Origin: Lampris incognitus
Taxonomy: Eukaryota > Chordata > Actinopteri > Lampriformes > Lampridae
Direction: 5' to 3'
DNA length: 64,000 nucleotides
NCBI RefSeq assembly: GCF_029633865.1
Contig: NC_079222.1
Coordinates: 31,675,546-31,739,545 of the forward strand
Shown: positions 12,060 through 25,300 of the stretch, in pieces
How positions within the stretch are numbered: the first letter of the stretch is position 1
How the letters are laid out: each line of letters starts with the position of its first letter
Notes under the pieces: model-generated
What the model was told of the DNA's origin: nothing
Database searches by the model: none
What the model saw: the letters and a program-made list of their open reading frames with translations, nothing else
Program-made: the position numbers and the translations under genes

Positions 12060-13890
12060 AAAGAAGAAGACATTGCAGATCAACAGCTGTCGTACATGCG
12101 TTACATTTTGTCTGTGATGGACTTGCTTAAGTTATTGAAAGATGAGTTTATATATTGAGATGATTGAAAAATGAAATGTTATTCGCTTTAAAAAGACAGC
12201 TAAATCCTTTTTTATTTACACGTTTATGACATTATACAGTATCTGGTGTGTGCTCATCAGAGAGAATGAGGGCAAGTGTCAATGCACAAGGTGTGCCCTC
12301 GTCTATCTAAAAAGCACTGATATTTTGTCCTGAGCTGATAACAATAGATATTCAGGACGCTGTGTGTGTGTGTGTGTGTGTGTTGTGTGTGTGTGTGTGT
12401 GTGTGTTTTATATACAAATACTTTGTTCTGCGTGTTTCTGTAAATGCACTCATAACTAAATGCACTCCTGCACTCATGTGTTTGTGAATGATAAGTTCAA
12501 AAAGTATGGTTCCATGTTTGTGTAGCAGAGAAGTTTAACAGTTCATATTGTAATCTTTCTCCTGCACAGGTCAAAGGACATGGTTGTCTTATCCTTATCT
12601 ACTCAGATAACAATGCACCATGACATCCATTGCTTTTGACCAACTAAGCTGAATAATAAACGCCGGGGTTATCGGATAGACATGTTTTCTACTTCTTCGC
12701 AATACAACAGAGAACAACTGTATTTTGTGGAAAAACCACTCACTGAATCGTTTTCAAACTTGTCTGATCCTCCAATCCCCCATCAGAAACAAATGCTCAT
12801 GTCATGATGCTGATATGATTATTAATGGTGTATATTTAGGTGCTGACATAGTCACTTCCGAAAAGTTCTTTATACAGATTGTGTTTGGTCTTTACGCCGT
12901 GAGCCTTTTTTTTTAATTTAATAATGGACATGTTGATCAGGTGACACATTTACTCCCCAAGAGCTAAGATATAAAAATGACAATAAGTATAATGAATATG
13001 ATAACTTGAACACCTGTGCCAAGAGAAGAGCTGGCGAACAACTTGTCTGTTGCTTTGTGATTAATGACCTTTTCTTGTTTGCCTTAATAGAGCTTTTATC
13101 ATATGCAAGAATAAGACTTCTGCAGCCACTGGTTGCAAACTTGGAGGTTGCTTTATTGATAGAGATGGTCCATTTAGTTGGCCTGTTTGCCTACTTCTTG
13201 ACATACATGTAGGAACAAAATAAAGCCAGTCACTGCCATATTATGTTTTTTAGCCTGAAATATACATTAGCCTGCTTGGCGGTTCTTCCACCAAATTACA
13301 AGATTTATTATAATACAAAGTATAATGTATGGTAGGCCAAAGACCAGACTGCAATAAGGCATTCTGTGCTTAGAATGAAGAGGTGCAAAGTAAAAAATAA
13401 AAAAAGACCCATGCCTTTTAGTTGACTGACTACAACCCGGTGTTGATGTATATTATGATATGTGACATTAGGGTGCATTTTTCCTTTTCTCTTTCTCTTA
13501 TTGTTCGCAGTAGTTGAGTTTGTATTGTGCAGCACAACTTGCGTTGAATTTGAACGATACAGTACAGAGGGAATCCCGTTTGAAATAGCTGAATTAAGAG
13601 TGGGTGAGAAGGGGTGTGGGGGGAAATAAGTGTGCACTTCCTCCTACTCCTTTTCCAACGTGTAGCAAATAATCCGATGCATATGGGGATTTGTTCTCTC
13701 TTGAGTTTGATGTGTGGATTTATTGATCACTTCAGATTATTGGCAATGGTTTATCCTGCTTATTTACGTGTTGGAAATAAATCATTAATATTCCGTCGTA
13801 ATTTCACCTTGTGCTGGTCACCCTGGCTCCCTGGGGCGACACGTGCCTTTCAAAACACGTAATAGTTTATAACGGACGATATGACATATC
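12060..13890. other. Intergenic DNA without recognisable gene
   Basis: Between swi5 and the CpG island I see only a (GT)n array (12359-12406) and AT-rich sequence. Candidate AATAAA signals occur at about 12654 and 13218 but cannot be tied to a transcript. Confidence 0.5.
12359..12406. repeat. (GT)n microsatellite
   Basis: A GT dinucleotide array broken once by GTTGT. Confidence 0.95.
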
Positions 13891-13894
13891 GGTG

Positions 13895-15330
13895 AGCGAG
13901 CGCTGAATCGGCGTGACCCGGGGTAGACCCCCACCCCCCTCCCCACCCCGGGGTAGACCCCCACCCCCCTCCCGGAGAGCAAACACTGGAGGTGGAACGG
14001 CTCCTTTTACGCCGCCTGGTTCCGCAGCACGGCCTTGTCACCGCCGGGGTGGAAGCAGCCCGACGTCGGTTCACTGCCGGTCGGCGGCAGAAGGGCCGCA
14101 TTCTCGTCAGCGCCGCAAACCCCGCCCCTGCGCGAGGCCAACCGGGAATTAGATTGGGTCGCTCTCCCGTCAATCACCGCTCACTCTTGACACGCCGGCG
14201 AGCAACGAGGGGGGAAATGGGCGGGCGCACCGGAGGGGAAATTATAAGGTCGTTTGAACTAGCGCCGGCGAGCCGGGAGCTTATGGGCGACAATGGGGCA
14301 GGAAAACGATAGCGGCGACGGACTTGAGTGGACGATGCACATGGGCCCAAAGTCGAAAGGTGTTAGGCGGGTTTGATTGCCGTCACACTGGGGGGGGAGG
14401 AGGGGGAGGAGGGGCTGTTCCGTGTGTGTTTTTTTCCTCTCTCTCTCGCTGGCGCGTTTCTGTTGAGTGTCGCCGAAGAGGAGCAGCGGACGAGGGCCAC
14501 AGCTTCGCGTAAGCCGATCAAGGTGGAATCGCGAACCGTCTCAAGTGACTGCGCACAAGGTGTGACTGCGTGGACGCTTTCGCCAGGTTTGTAAAGAAGC
14601 AGCCCTAGCTCGTGTACCCCCCACCCCCCCCCTCCCTACAACGCTTAATTTCCGTATTGGTTCATTATCATTTCATTGACTGGCCGGGGCAGACGGTCCT
14701 TACAACCTTGTCATTGACCACCTCGTCGAAACGACCCGAGAGCGGCCTCCCGCGATGTAAACACTCGTCTCGTAGGGTGGACCAGACCAAAGGCTGTCAA
14801 AGGTCATTGCTGAACATGGACGGCGACTCATTAAAAAATAAAAAAACAAAAACCCCGCCGCTGTCAAGCTGTCCACCCGCTTACTTCGCTTAAGCCCGCG
14901 ATGGCGAAAAAGCCGCGCAGCGCTGTCCCGCGATCGCCGCTCGTTACCGTAAACCGACACCACGTCTCCCGCGACGGCTGGAGTAGTAGTGGGGCGTCTC
15001 GGCGCGAACGGGGCACATGGCATCGGGGGACATAACGGGGCGCACTACCGCAATATGATGCTGGGCGCCTTTTAAATTTCCGGGTATAGCGGGAGCGAAT
15101 GACGGAGCCTCTCTCTCATAGCTTTCACTTTTCTTCTTCTCTTTTTTTTTTTTTTGCACCGCGCGTTACAACCACGGGATAACTCAGGCGTCTCCTGCAA
15201 AAAAAAGCCCACTCAGTGTCAGTCTACGTTGCACATCTGGTGTTTAAATCGCCACGGCGAAGGCGTCCTTTAACCACCCCCCCCACAGCCCCCCCACAGC
15301 CCCCCACACCCATATACGGACATAACTGAC
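13895..15330 (+). promoter_or_regulatory. slc27a4: CpG island, probable slc27a4 promoter and noncoding exon 1
   Basis: The sequence switches from AT-rich to GC- and CpG-rich over about 1.4 kb. It lies 1-2.5 kb upstream of an exon whose acceptor AG sits one base before the FATP4 start codon, so a noncoding first exon must lie upstream and this island is the best place for it. It contains a directly duplicated C-rich unit at 13917-13975, a G-run block (14389-14416) and a C-run block (15275-15310) able to form G-quadruplexes on one strand or the other. The exact transcription start and donor cannot be fixed by eye. Confidence 0.6.
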
Positions 15331-15595
15331 ACAAAGGTTGCCATGTGAGCCTCTCGCACAGGCTACTACTGTCGATGAGAAAGACTTATTCGTCAAAGTT
15401 GGCCTCCAAAATAAGAATTGTGGGTTTTTTACAGCGTAATGGATAATAGAGAGGCAGTCGTTTGAACCTGTCGTTTTACTGGCTTTTGGGTTGATCGTTC
15501 TGTCTGTCAGGTACCACTGAACACCTGTGTAAACACATTATGTCCTCTAAATTGCCTTGTCAGATATATCCCTAGACTTGTCCTTGGGTCTGGGC

Positions 15596-16053
15596 TGCCT
15601 TATGACTTTTGGCTCCTAGACCATTTTTTATTTCATCATAGGTGACGGAGAAAGAAGATCAGAACTTAGCTAGTCCCTACCATGACTTAACAATGCCCTG
15701 TGACTTTTGGCTCTATGTGATAGTAATGTTGGTTCTATGTAATGATATGCCCAATACGTTTGGCTCTATGTAATAGTAATGTTGGTTCTATGTAATGATA
15801 TGCCCTATGACCTTTGGCTCTATGTAATGATAATGGCTGTATTTGATAATATGCCCTATAACTATGAATGTGGTTATATGTAAAATATGCCCCATGACTT
15901 TTGGCTCTATATAATAATAATGTTGGCTCTATGTAATAATAATGCCACATGACACTGCCATATGACTTTTGGCTCCTAGACCGTATTTATTCCTTCATAG
16001 GTGATGAAGAAAAAAAAGATCAGAACTAAGCTAGTCCCTACCATGACTTAATA
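15596..16053. repeat. Imperfect tandem array with flanking direct repeats
   Basis: Two related copies of a roughly 95 bp block (15596-15690 and 15956-16053; both begin TGCC then TATGACTTTTGGCTCCTAGA and end near CTAGTCCCTACCATGACTTA) bracket a degenerate array built from GACTTTTGGCTCTATGTAAT and TGTTGGTTCTATGTAATGAT units. No coding sense. Confidence 0.85.
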
Positions 16054-16355
16054 ATAATAAAAATAATAATGACGTTTATTACAATGCTCACAAGCTAAAT
16101 CAGTTTATCAGAACAGACAGTATGTTCTGCCGAAATCATACCAGATAACATGTTTTTTTTTGTGTTTTTGTCAAGGTGGCTGCTATGCATAACAGTGCAA
16201 ATATGCTGATTCATGAGCAATTTCTGAGGCTAAAGCACCCTTTAATCTTCCATGTGTCAGACTTACATTCAGCCAGAGCAGTGTGTGAAATATTCTACAA
16301 TATATTTTCTGTTTTTACATATATGAAGATGTGTGCATATGTGCCTTTTTGCAGG

Positions 16356-19300
16356 ATGCTGCGTCTAGCATGTTGCACAGCCCTGCTGTTCGTACTGAGG
16401 TTGCTCGCAGGCCTGCCCTGGTACCAGGTTCTCCCGGCCATTCTCATCTTCTACCTGGGTGCAGGAGGATGGAGCTTCCTAAAGATTTTTGCAAAAACAA
16501 TTGGCAGAGACCTACAGTAAGAACGGGGATGTGTTTGTGTTCACATTTGTATATTGGGGTGGGTTGGGGTTGTGTGTGCTTGCAGGTGCGAGTGAATTTC
16601 TGTAGCCAAGGAAATGTCTAAAAAAAGTCATGGACTTTAAAGAATGTGTCTCCTGGGCCCACAAAATTCACAGGGAATTATTATTATTGTGAATGCCATT
16701 GAGATTCCATTTTAAACTCGTCAAATTTGTAATGATGAGCTACGATTCTGGCAAATATAGTAAACATTTTTGAATGAAGTAATTACTGGATAATATCTGT
16801 TCTGACTGAAAAAGCCCCAAGACATAGTTGAGGTAGCAAAAATAACCCTTAATGTCATCCATCATGACCAAATGGGGGTTATGATCTGGTTTTATATCAT
16901 GCAGTGTGTGTTCTTGGGTTTTAACAGTCCTGTCAACCTTGATGTTGCATTTAAACACTGTTGTTACTTGCAAAGAGTAGGGATAATTGAGCTATTTATC
17001 ATAGAAAAGTAACAGAACATCATAGTTATTTGTTTGTTTGTTTTTTTAGTTTGATGGACTGGGATGTTTGTTTTTGTGCGTGGGAGGATATGAGCATAGT
17101 GACCGCAGAGAAAAATATGTGCATTTTTCTCTACTTTTATCGTGTAGTGTATGTGCATGTGCATGTGAATACTTGCATGCAAATGCTTTTGATAAAAAGC
17201 AACTTTTGAAAAACAACTCTGAAGAACTCATTGACCCAAATCTAAAATGCCTTTCCAACATGCTAATTTTTCAAATGACAGAAGCCAGCTGCTAATGTCC
17301 ACTGGAACGATTAGAAACCAGAGAAGCTGCATATTCTTGTAAAACAAGATTGAACTCTCAGGCACGCAGGTTAAAATACATTTTAGTGAATAGGCTAAAG
17401 CGAGGGATGAAAGGATGGTCTTTCAATTGTCTACCTTAAGCTAATGTTTACTCTAGAGTTACCATGGTAATCACTTTGAGGTTGGCTTCCCTTTTTCTTC
17501 CCTTGATCGTTTCATTAATGATGAAACAGGAAGTAGTAAAATGTGTCCTCCTTTGAACTGTCCGCGACAAAGAAGCCAGAGTAATCTGACCTGTAAAAAT
17601 GTGCCAACGGATGGACGTTTACACCTTATAACAATTGCTGATAAAGAGACCTCTGCTATGTTAGCCCACAAGTTCTTGGATATTTATCATGTTATCAGCG
17701 AAAAATATGGGAGGAACGGTTGTGATGAAACGGTTCTTCCTGGCTTCTCTATGAACTCATGTGGCCCATAGGTTTCAGTGAGTGAGCCACTGTTGGCCAA
17801 ATAGTAATCTTTTATGCTACGATGTGCCACAACTCATAGAAAATGGCAGTTAATTTCATCAGTTCTCTGCATGTTCATGTTTTACTATAGAATTATATCA
17901 AATGCACATGATTATACCGCAGGATCGCTTGGATTTTGACAGATAAGGCTGTGCAATAAGTTCTATTCTTTGTGGGCCATTACAGGTCTTGGAGTATATG
18001 CGGTGAAATCCAGCACCTTAGTATTTTAGCCACCCGCCTCACCTGTCACTCCTCAGCTCTTGCTAAAGAATGGTTTGAACTTTTAAATGTGGGCAGCTGA
18101 AAGTTAAACATTGACAAGGTATTTTACATGCATGACTAGCAAGTGAGCTACGCAAATGAGGTAGCTCATAGTGCCTCACGATTTGGTGAAATAGTCATAT
18201 TGTGGGCAATATTGCAATTTGCAGTATAATAAACAAATTTTACATATACAAATAATACAAATTTGTCGTATAATACACATTTGTCATGTTGCCGCGACAT
18301 GTAGCGACTTTCATTTTGCATGTTTTACACAGTACCTCTTTCTGCTCAATATCGCTGAGCTTGAATCCAAAATATCGCCATATGACAGAGGTTGTGTTTT
18401 TTTGTTTTGCCACCAGTTCATCAGCGTTAACCTGCTCGTTGTCATCGCTGTCCATGTTTTCCTTCTTTGAAGTCTGCACATGACACACCGGATAGTCATG
18501 TGACCGTGCACTGCACACGTGTCACTGCCTAAACAGAGACTGATTGGTTATCTCTTAATTACGGACGTAGATATGCAGACCGCGTACAAACAGACGTTCA
18601 CACATACACATTTTATTATTTAATTAAACTGCAGCCTTTTGCGGTTATATAATTGCACAGGCTGACATCACAGTTGCGATTAGATTAATCATGCAGCACT
18701 AGTAGCGAGCTCACGTAGTAACTTTCGTAATCTGACGCCATTAGGCAGAGTTTTAGCACTGGTTTTCAGTGGTGCACCTACACTGCACCATTCAAAACAA
18801 GTGCTACCATAATGAAAAAGATAAAAATCAGTGATGCGTGATGTGTCCTTCGGGTAGAATTTTAGCTGTTTTCACTCGGGCGACAACTAAAATCCGCATG
18901 ATGGCCAGCTTAACTGAAAGATAGAAAGAATCCTGCATGTAATGAAGCGAGTGTTGCAAAATAATTTTTTATCTATCCTATTATTACCTCTGCATGTCAG
19001 CATCTTTACCTGTACACCTGCGGTCAATGGAACATTCCCAAGACATACATATAGTATGAATAGTTCTGAGACATACATATAGTATGAATAGTTCTAAGAC
19101 ATACATATAGTATAAATAGTTCTGAGACATACATATAGTATGAATAGTTCTGAGACATATATATAGTATGAATAGTTCTAAGACATACATATAGTATAAA
19201 TAGTTCTGAGACATACATATAGTATGAATAGTTCTGAGACATACATATAGTATGAATAGTTCTAAGACATACATATAGTATAAATAGTTCTGAGACATAC

Positions 19301-22300
19301 ATATAGTATGAATAGTTCTAAGACATACATATAGTATAAATAGTTCTGAGACATACATATAGTATGAATAGTTCTGACCACAGAAATAGAAAGGAAATAA
19401 AAACTTCCAATATTCTCTGACAATAGCTTATCTTAATTGTATGGATCTTTGATAATGCATGGAATATATCAACTCTTCATGGGCAGATAGGCATCAGACA
19501 TTATAACAGCTCTGAGGTATTTTTGCAAAATTGTAACGTTTTCAAATGGTATTGGTTTGAGCGCGGTACATTTCATTATATACATTAAACACTGTGAAAG
19601 TTGGTAAATGTAGTAACATTTACTCTGGGTAAAAAAACTATTTCTGACCTTTCTCTACTTTTGCAATAGCCCCTTTTTTTTTAAAGGAACTCTAACAAGC
19701 CAACAATTGTTCAAATAAAACAAACTACTATAACTCAAAGAAACGGGTTTGATCACGAGTTAATCCACATGATCTGTATCTCCAGTATCTTCAGTAGATG
19801 ATAGTCAGGTTCTCTTGTAGGACTAGAATAAGCTCAAGACAAACTGCTTTGTTTTGAATATAGCTGCAGCGGGCTTAAATCGTGCTGGTTAAATAACACA
19901 AAAACAAATTATCTGCTGAGATGGACTAACACATGACTGCACTGTTGTCTTATAAAGGAAATATTTTGATTCTCATCATCATCATCAGTGTCTCATATAG
20001 TCATCAGTTGAATAAGTTGACAGCTGCTGGCACAAATAAGTAGGTTTTTATGATACATAGTAACTATGATGGTAGATTATTATAAAGAGTTCCAAAATTT
20101 GGACACCTCTTTCATGCTTGGATTATAAACTTGATATTTATTCCAAAGACGTGTCTCTCTGTTCAGATAAGAAAGGCAGACTTTGTCCAGTTTTCCTCCT
20201 GGCTGCTCTCGCTGCTGTAATGTATTATCGCCACACACTTCTCCATCTGCACTGGAAACCTTTTGCGCAGTGCACGTAATGGTTAAATTACAGTCAAAGT
20301 TACGTAACCACACCAGAAAACTTGTCAAATGCGTTATGTTTCACGATAAAGCCAACTAAATGTTTGTTGTGATGGCTTACTTACATTATCTCAAGCAACT
20401 TTTAAGTCTCTTCAAGTTTGTTTCCATACTTAACTGAAATGAATGGAAACCAATGGCTGCCTAGAGGGAAGAAAAACACATTCAAACAATCTGAAAAACT
20501 GCAGCATTCTTTGGAAAATGGTCAGAGGTAATGTAAAGTGGTGGCATGGCTCAGGAGGTAGAGCAGGTGGTCTAGTAATTGGAAGGTCGCTGGTTCAATT
20601 CCTGGCTGTTGCGGAGAATGTGTCGAAGAGTCATTGAGCAAGACACTGACCCTTTAACTGCTCCTGATGAGCAAGGTCGGTGGCTTGCATGGCAGCCTCC
20701 GCCATCAGTGTGAATGTGAGGCATACACTGTACAGTGCTTTGAGTGGTCAGTAGACTAGGAAAGCGCCATATAAATGTAGTCCATTTACCATTTAAAGTA
20801 TACACAATATGTAGTAAATGGGCCACAACATGCAAAAACACCAGTATGGTCCTTAAAGTTTCTTCTGTTGGGCATGCAGAGGCCACTTGGGCCAACAGTT
20901 TACCCAATCTGTTTATCCAATGTAGTATGCAGCACAAGGCCAGTATTTTCAAATTCATCCATGTTGGAGAGCATTTTTGAAAAGATATAATTTCAGTGGT
21001 CAAAAGCACTGAATTAGTTTGGATGCAAGACAAAAATGGAAAATATATGTTTTCAGATTTATCCATGTTAGGTTGGACATGGCCTTAGACTCCATGCATT
21101 TGCATTGTCTATTTACAATGACATCTATCAGTGGTGTAATGGTGTTTAGAGATGGGTGTCACTTCTTACTGCTAAAAGTTTTCAGTCAAGGGCGTCCAGG
21201 TAGCGTGGTGGTCTATTCCATTACCTACCAACACAGGGATCGCCGGTTCGAATCCCTGTGTTACGTCTGGCTTGATCGGGCGTCACTAAAGACACAATTG
21301 GCTGTCTGCAGGTGGGAAGCCAGATGTGGGTATGTGTCCTGGTTGCTGAACTAGCACCTCCTCTGGTCGGTCGGGGCACCTGTTCGGGGGGGAGGGGGAA
21401 CTGAGGGTAATAACGTGATCCTCCCATGCGCTACATCCCCCTGGAGAAACTCCTCACTGTCAGGTGAAAAGAAGCGGCTGGTGACTCCACATGTATCGGA
21501 GGATGCATGTGGTAGTCTGCAGAGGGGGTGGAACAACGATGGCTCAGAAGAATGAGGTAATTGGCTGGATACAATTGGGGAGAAAAAGGGGGGAAAATCC
21601 CCCCCCCCCAAAAAAAAAGGATTTCGAGGACTTGACTCTAACGGTGTTGGGAAAACATTGTGCAATAGATATGAGGTGATTGCTGCCAATTTATAGTTGT
21701 CTTCCTAGTTTATAGTATTGCCCTTCGTGCAAAACACATCCCCTGAGGACGATACCTTTTACCATCTCCGTTCATTTATAGCTCTACCTTTTCTCCTCTC
21801 TCTTAGTGCTGCACACGTCCTCTTGCAGGTTAAAATGAATGTGAGCCGCCATCTCAGAAATAAGAATACCATACCTAAAATTTTTGCTGAGACAGTGCAA
21901 CGCCATGGGGACAAGACGGCACTGATTTTTGAAGGGACTGGAGAAAAGTGGACCTTCAGACAGTTGGATGAATACTCCAACAGGGTAGCTAACCTGCTCC
22001 TGGAACGCGGCTTCAAGGTAGGACCTTAAAATGAAATATTCTACACAGCATAAAAAACCAGATCTTTACTGGAATCTTAATGGTGTCATTTTCGGTGAAA
22101 ACAGATTATGTTTTGGTTACTTTTTGTCCCCTTTTTAACTCAGTAGACTGTTTTAATGACTCTTATTGTATTAAAGATGCTGCCAAAAAGATTTTACCCA
22201 ACAAACCAAATACAAAGAACCAGACGATGTTCCCATTATTACAGCAAAAGAAACTCTGAAGAACAGTTGTTTTTCGAGAAATCAATGTATTCATATTTTC

Positions 22301-25300
22301 CATAAAGATCAAGTTAATGCAGTCACCAAATGGAACATTTATTATTTTCCGTCTCCATATGTTACAAAGAAATTTAAAGTGCGTTGACTTTGATCAGCCC
22401 TTTCTCTGTGTGCTGTTATTTTAGGGCTTATTTGATTAGAATAGATATCAAGTTATAGAATAAGATATTAAGTGGTGTTTATCTACCTTGAAAGACTCCC
22501 TAGTCAGTATACTGTGTTTTTGGGAGGGGGAAACGGTAACCTTATTCATTAAGCAACAGTTTATAATCAAAAGTAAAAGAATCAAGAGACTTATGTTAGT
22601 CCCTACATGAGTAGATGTGGTTGCTCTGCTCATTTATTTAGAGTAATGTATCACAACAGCTGCTGTGCATTGACTTTCAGGCTATGTCAGAGTTTATCTA
22701 TTGAGACTCTTATAACGCTGAGCCAAAATTGACCTGTAGTTTCTGTTCAGAAGGAACAATTATGGTTTTGGTATGAAGAAAATATAAGAAATATAAAGTG
22801 TAGCGTTTCAGCAGATAGTTATCAGTGAAGACATTCAAAAAAGAAGAGATATGGGCGTCTGGGTAGCGTAGCGGTCTATTCCGTTGCCTACCAACACGGG
22901 GATCGTCGGATCGAATCCCCGTGTCACCCCCGGCTTGGTCGGACGTCCCTACAGACACAATTGGCCGTGTCTGCAGGTGGGAAGCCGGATGTTGGTACGT
23001 GTCGTGGTCGCTGCACTAGCACCTTCTCTGGTTGGTCTGGGCGCCTGTTCGGGGGAGAGGGGGAACTGAGGGGATTGCGTGATCCTCCCACGCGCTATGT
23101 CCCCCTGGAGAAACTCCTCACTGTCAGGTGAAAAGAAGCGGCTGGCGACTCCACATGTATCGGAGAATGCATGTGGAAGTCAGCAGTCCTCCCAGGATCA
23201 GCAGAGGGGGACAGCTCGGAAGAGTGGGGTATTTGGCCGGATACAGTTGGGCAGATAAAAGGGGGGGGGGGTCAAAAAAGAAGAGATACTCTATCTGTTG
23301 TTTCCTTATAGGAAGGGGATGTGGTGGCCCTATTCATGGAGAACAGATCCCAATATGTGGGCCTCTGGCTCGGAATGGCTAAAATTGGAGTAGAAGCTGC
23401 CCTCATCAACTTTAATTTGAGGCTGGAAGCTTTGGTCCACTGCCTCACCATCTCTAATGCCAAGGCTGTGGTCTTTGGGATGGAGCTTAATGATGGTAAG
23501 AAAGGACTTTGTGTGGTTTGCATTTTGACAATTGTGAGATATGATGTGATTTGAGGCGTAGAGAGAAGAGGGTTGAAGGGTTGAAACTAGATTAATGAAA
23601 ACAAGGTGGGCAAAAGGGCCAAGGTCTAATGCCGTGGTGCTTAGGTTAATGTTGAAGAATGACTGGGGTAAAGAAGAGGTAATTGAGAGATGAATTGTTG
23701 CTTTCAGCAAAACAAGATTTAAGTTCTCGGACCTGAGCTGGTCAGAGGAGATGGACAGATCAATGGATAAAAGAAAAGGAGCCTACGTTGTAAAAGAAAA
23801 AAAAGGATAGATTTCCTCTTTTTTTTTTCCTTGTTGGGTGTTTTTATAGCATAAAATACCAAGTAGTTTACCAAGTTCTCCCACATAAATTAGAGACCTA
23901 TTTCAGTGTCTCATCACCCTCTTTTCTTTGATGATCCAGTCTGAAAGCCCCTGATGTTCACAGCTCAAAAGAAAGAATGATTTCTGGCCTGAAATTTATC
24001 TCAAAGACTTTGTGTTGGGTTCTTTATTTATTACATGGTTTATGTCTTTGGAAACATAGTTTTCCTGCTAGTCAGCAGGCCAGAGCTAGTCAGCAGCATC
24101 AGCTGAGCCAGGAGAAGAAAAAGGGCATTACATTAAGCTGCACTTTGTAGGAGACAATATTTGTTTTGTTCATATCAACCGCCTCCAACTATCCAAATGT
24201 ACTCTCCCTATTCCTACCCAAAACTCCTTCCCTTTCTCTTGCCTGTGATTGTACCACCCACCTGTCTGACTTTATCACCGGGATGAAGTGATTCAACCTT
24301 CTGTGATTTCCTTACCTGGATTATTGAGCATGCATAAAGTCAAATGTTGAGATGCTGGATAGACACTACGTCTCAGGGGGCCATTTGATATGTGGAATGA
24401 TGTTGATTTAAATCAGTTGCTCTCTCTCCTTTTCCCCATAGCTGTTTATGAGGTCCATACATCTATGGGGAAAAAAGTTCAGATGTTCTGCTCTGGGGAC
24501 TGGGACCCCAAACGGGTTCCGCAAGGGACTGAGTGCCTAGAGCATCTGCTGGCTTCTGCCCCCACCCACCTGCCCAGTGGGCCACAGCGCTGCTTCACAG
24601 GTCAGGAAACATGTCCATCAAATTACGTATAACTAACTTGGGACACAGCTTCACAGTGGTATTTTAAGGTATAAAAAAAAATAAGCTACTTAGGGAAGGT
24701 CCATTTGGGAAGTCATCTCAAGTTGATGTCTATCATCTTGGTTTCTAGACTGTCTTGCACTTGCTGGTTTCTAGAGAAACTCTAAATGGCAAAGTGAAAA
24801 TAGCGATAAACTGGTAACAAAAAGTTATTTTTCTTCTTACTTAGTGATACATGTGAAATGAACTTAATTGTCGGCCATATTATTTTTCAGTCCTTCCCCA
24901 TGTAAATAATTCTAACACAGCAGCCTTTCAGTTGCCTGGGACGTATGTATAAATGTATAAAAACTGCCCAAATCTTTTTTATTTGTTAAAAAACTTCATC
25001 ATGACTTTCATCAGTTCTTCTAAACAAAGACTCAGCTGAAGATTGCAAAGTGTAGGTTAATAGCCTAATGTGGAGAGCACCGGTTACTGAAGAAAGTCGA
25101 CATTATGACTGAAATCTGTCACTGACATAAACAAATGAGTGTCTTACATATAAATCTGTTTAGAAAGTCTCATGCTGTCTAGATACAATTTTAAATTGAA
25201 AAATGAGACTTGCCTCTAAGCGCAAGACACTTGAGAACTATCTCACACCTGCAGCAAATGGCCTTCAGCCTGTGGCAAAATGAAGCGGATAATGATTAAG

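Noticed and set aside
16331-16621. Alternative 96-codon frame overlapping slc27a4 exon 1
   Set aside because: It is out of frame with the FATP4 reading, crosses the donor site and has no homology I recognise.
18984-19358. A 124-codon Tyr/Leu-rich frame
   Set aside because: It is the 28 bp minisatellite translated; neighbouring frames have the same property.
19040-19378. CRISPR-like array
   Set aside because: Units are contiguous tandem copies without distinct spacers, in a vertebrate-type genome.
21832-22017. Starting slc27a4 exon 2 at the CAG ending 21830
   Set aside because: That acceptor would drop conserved residues and break the frame with exon 1; the acceptor ending 21806 restores the family sequence.
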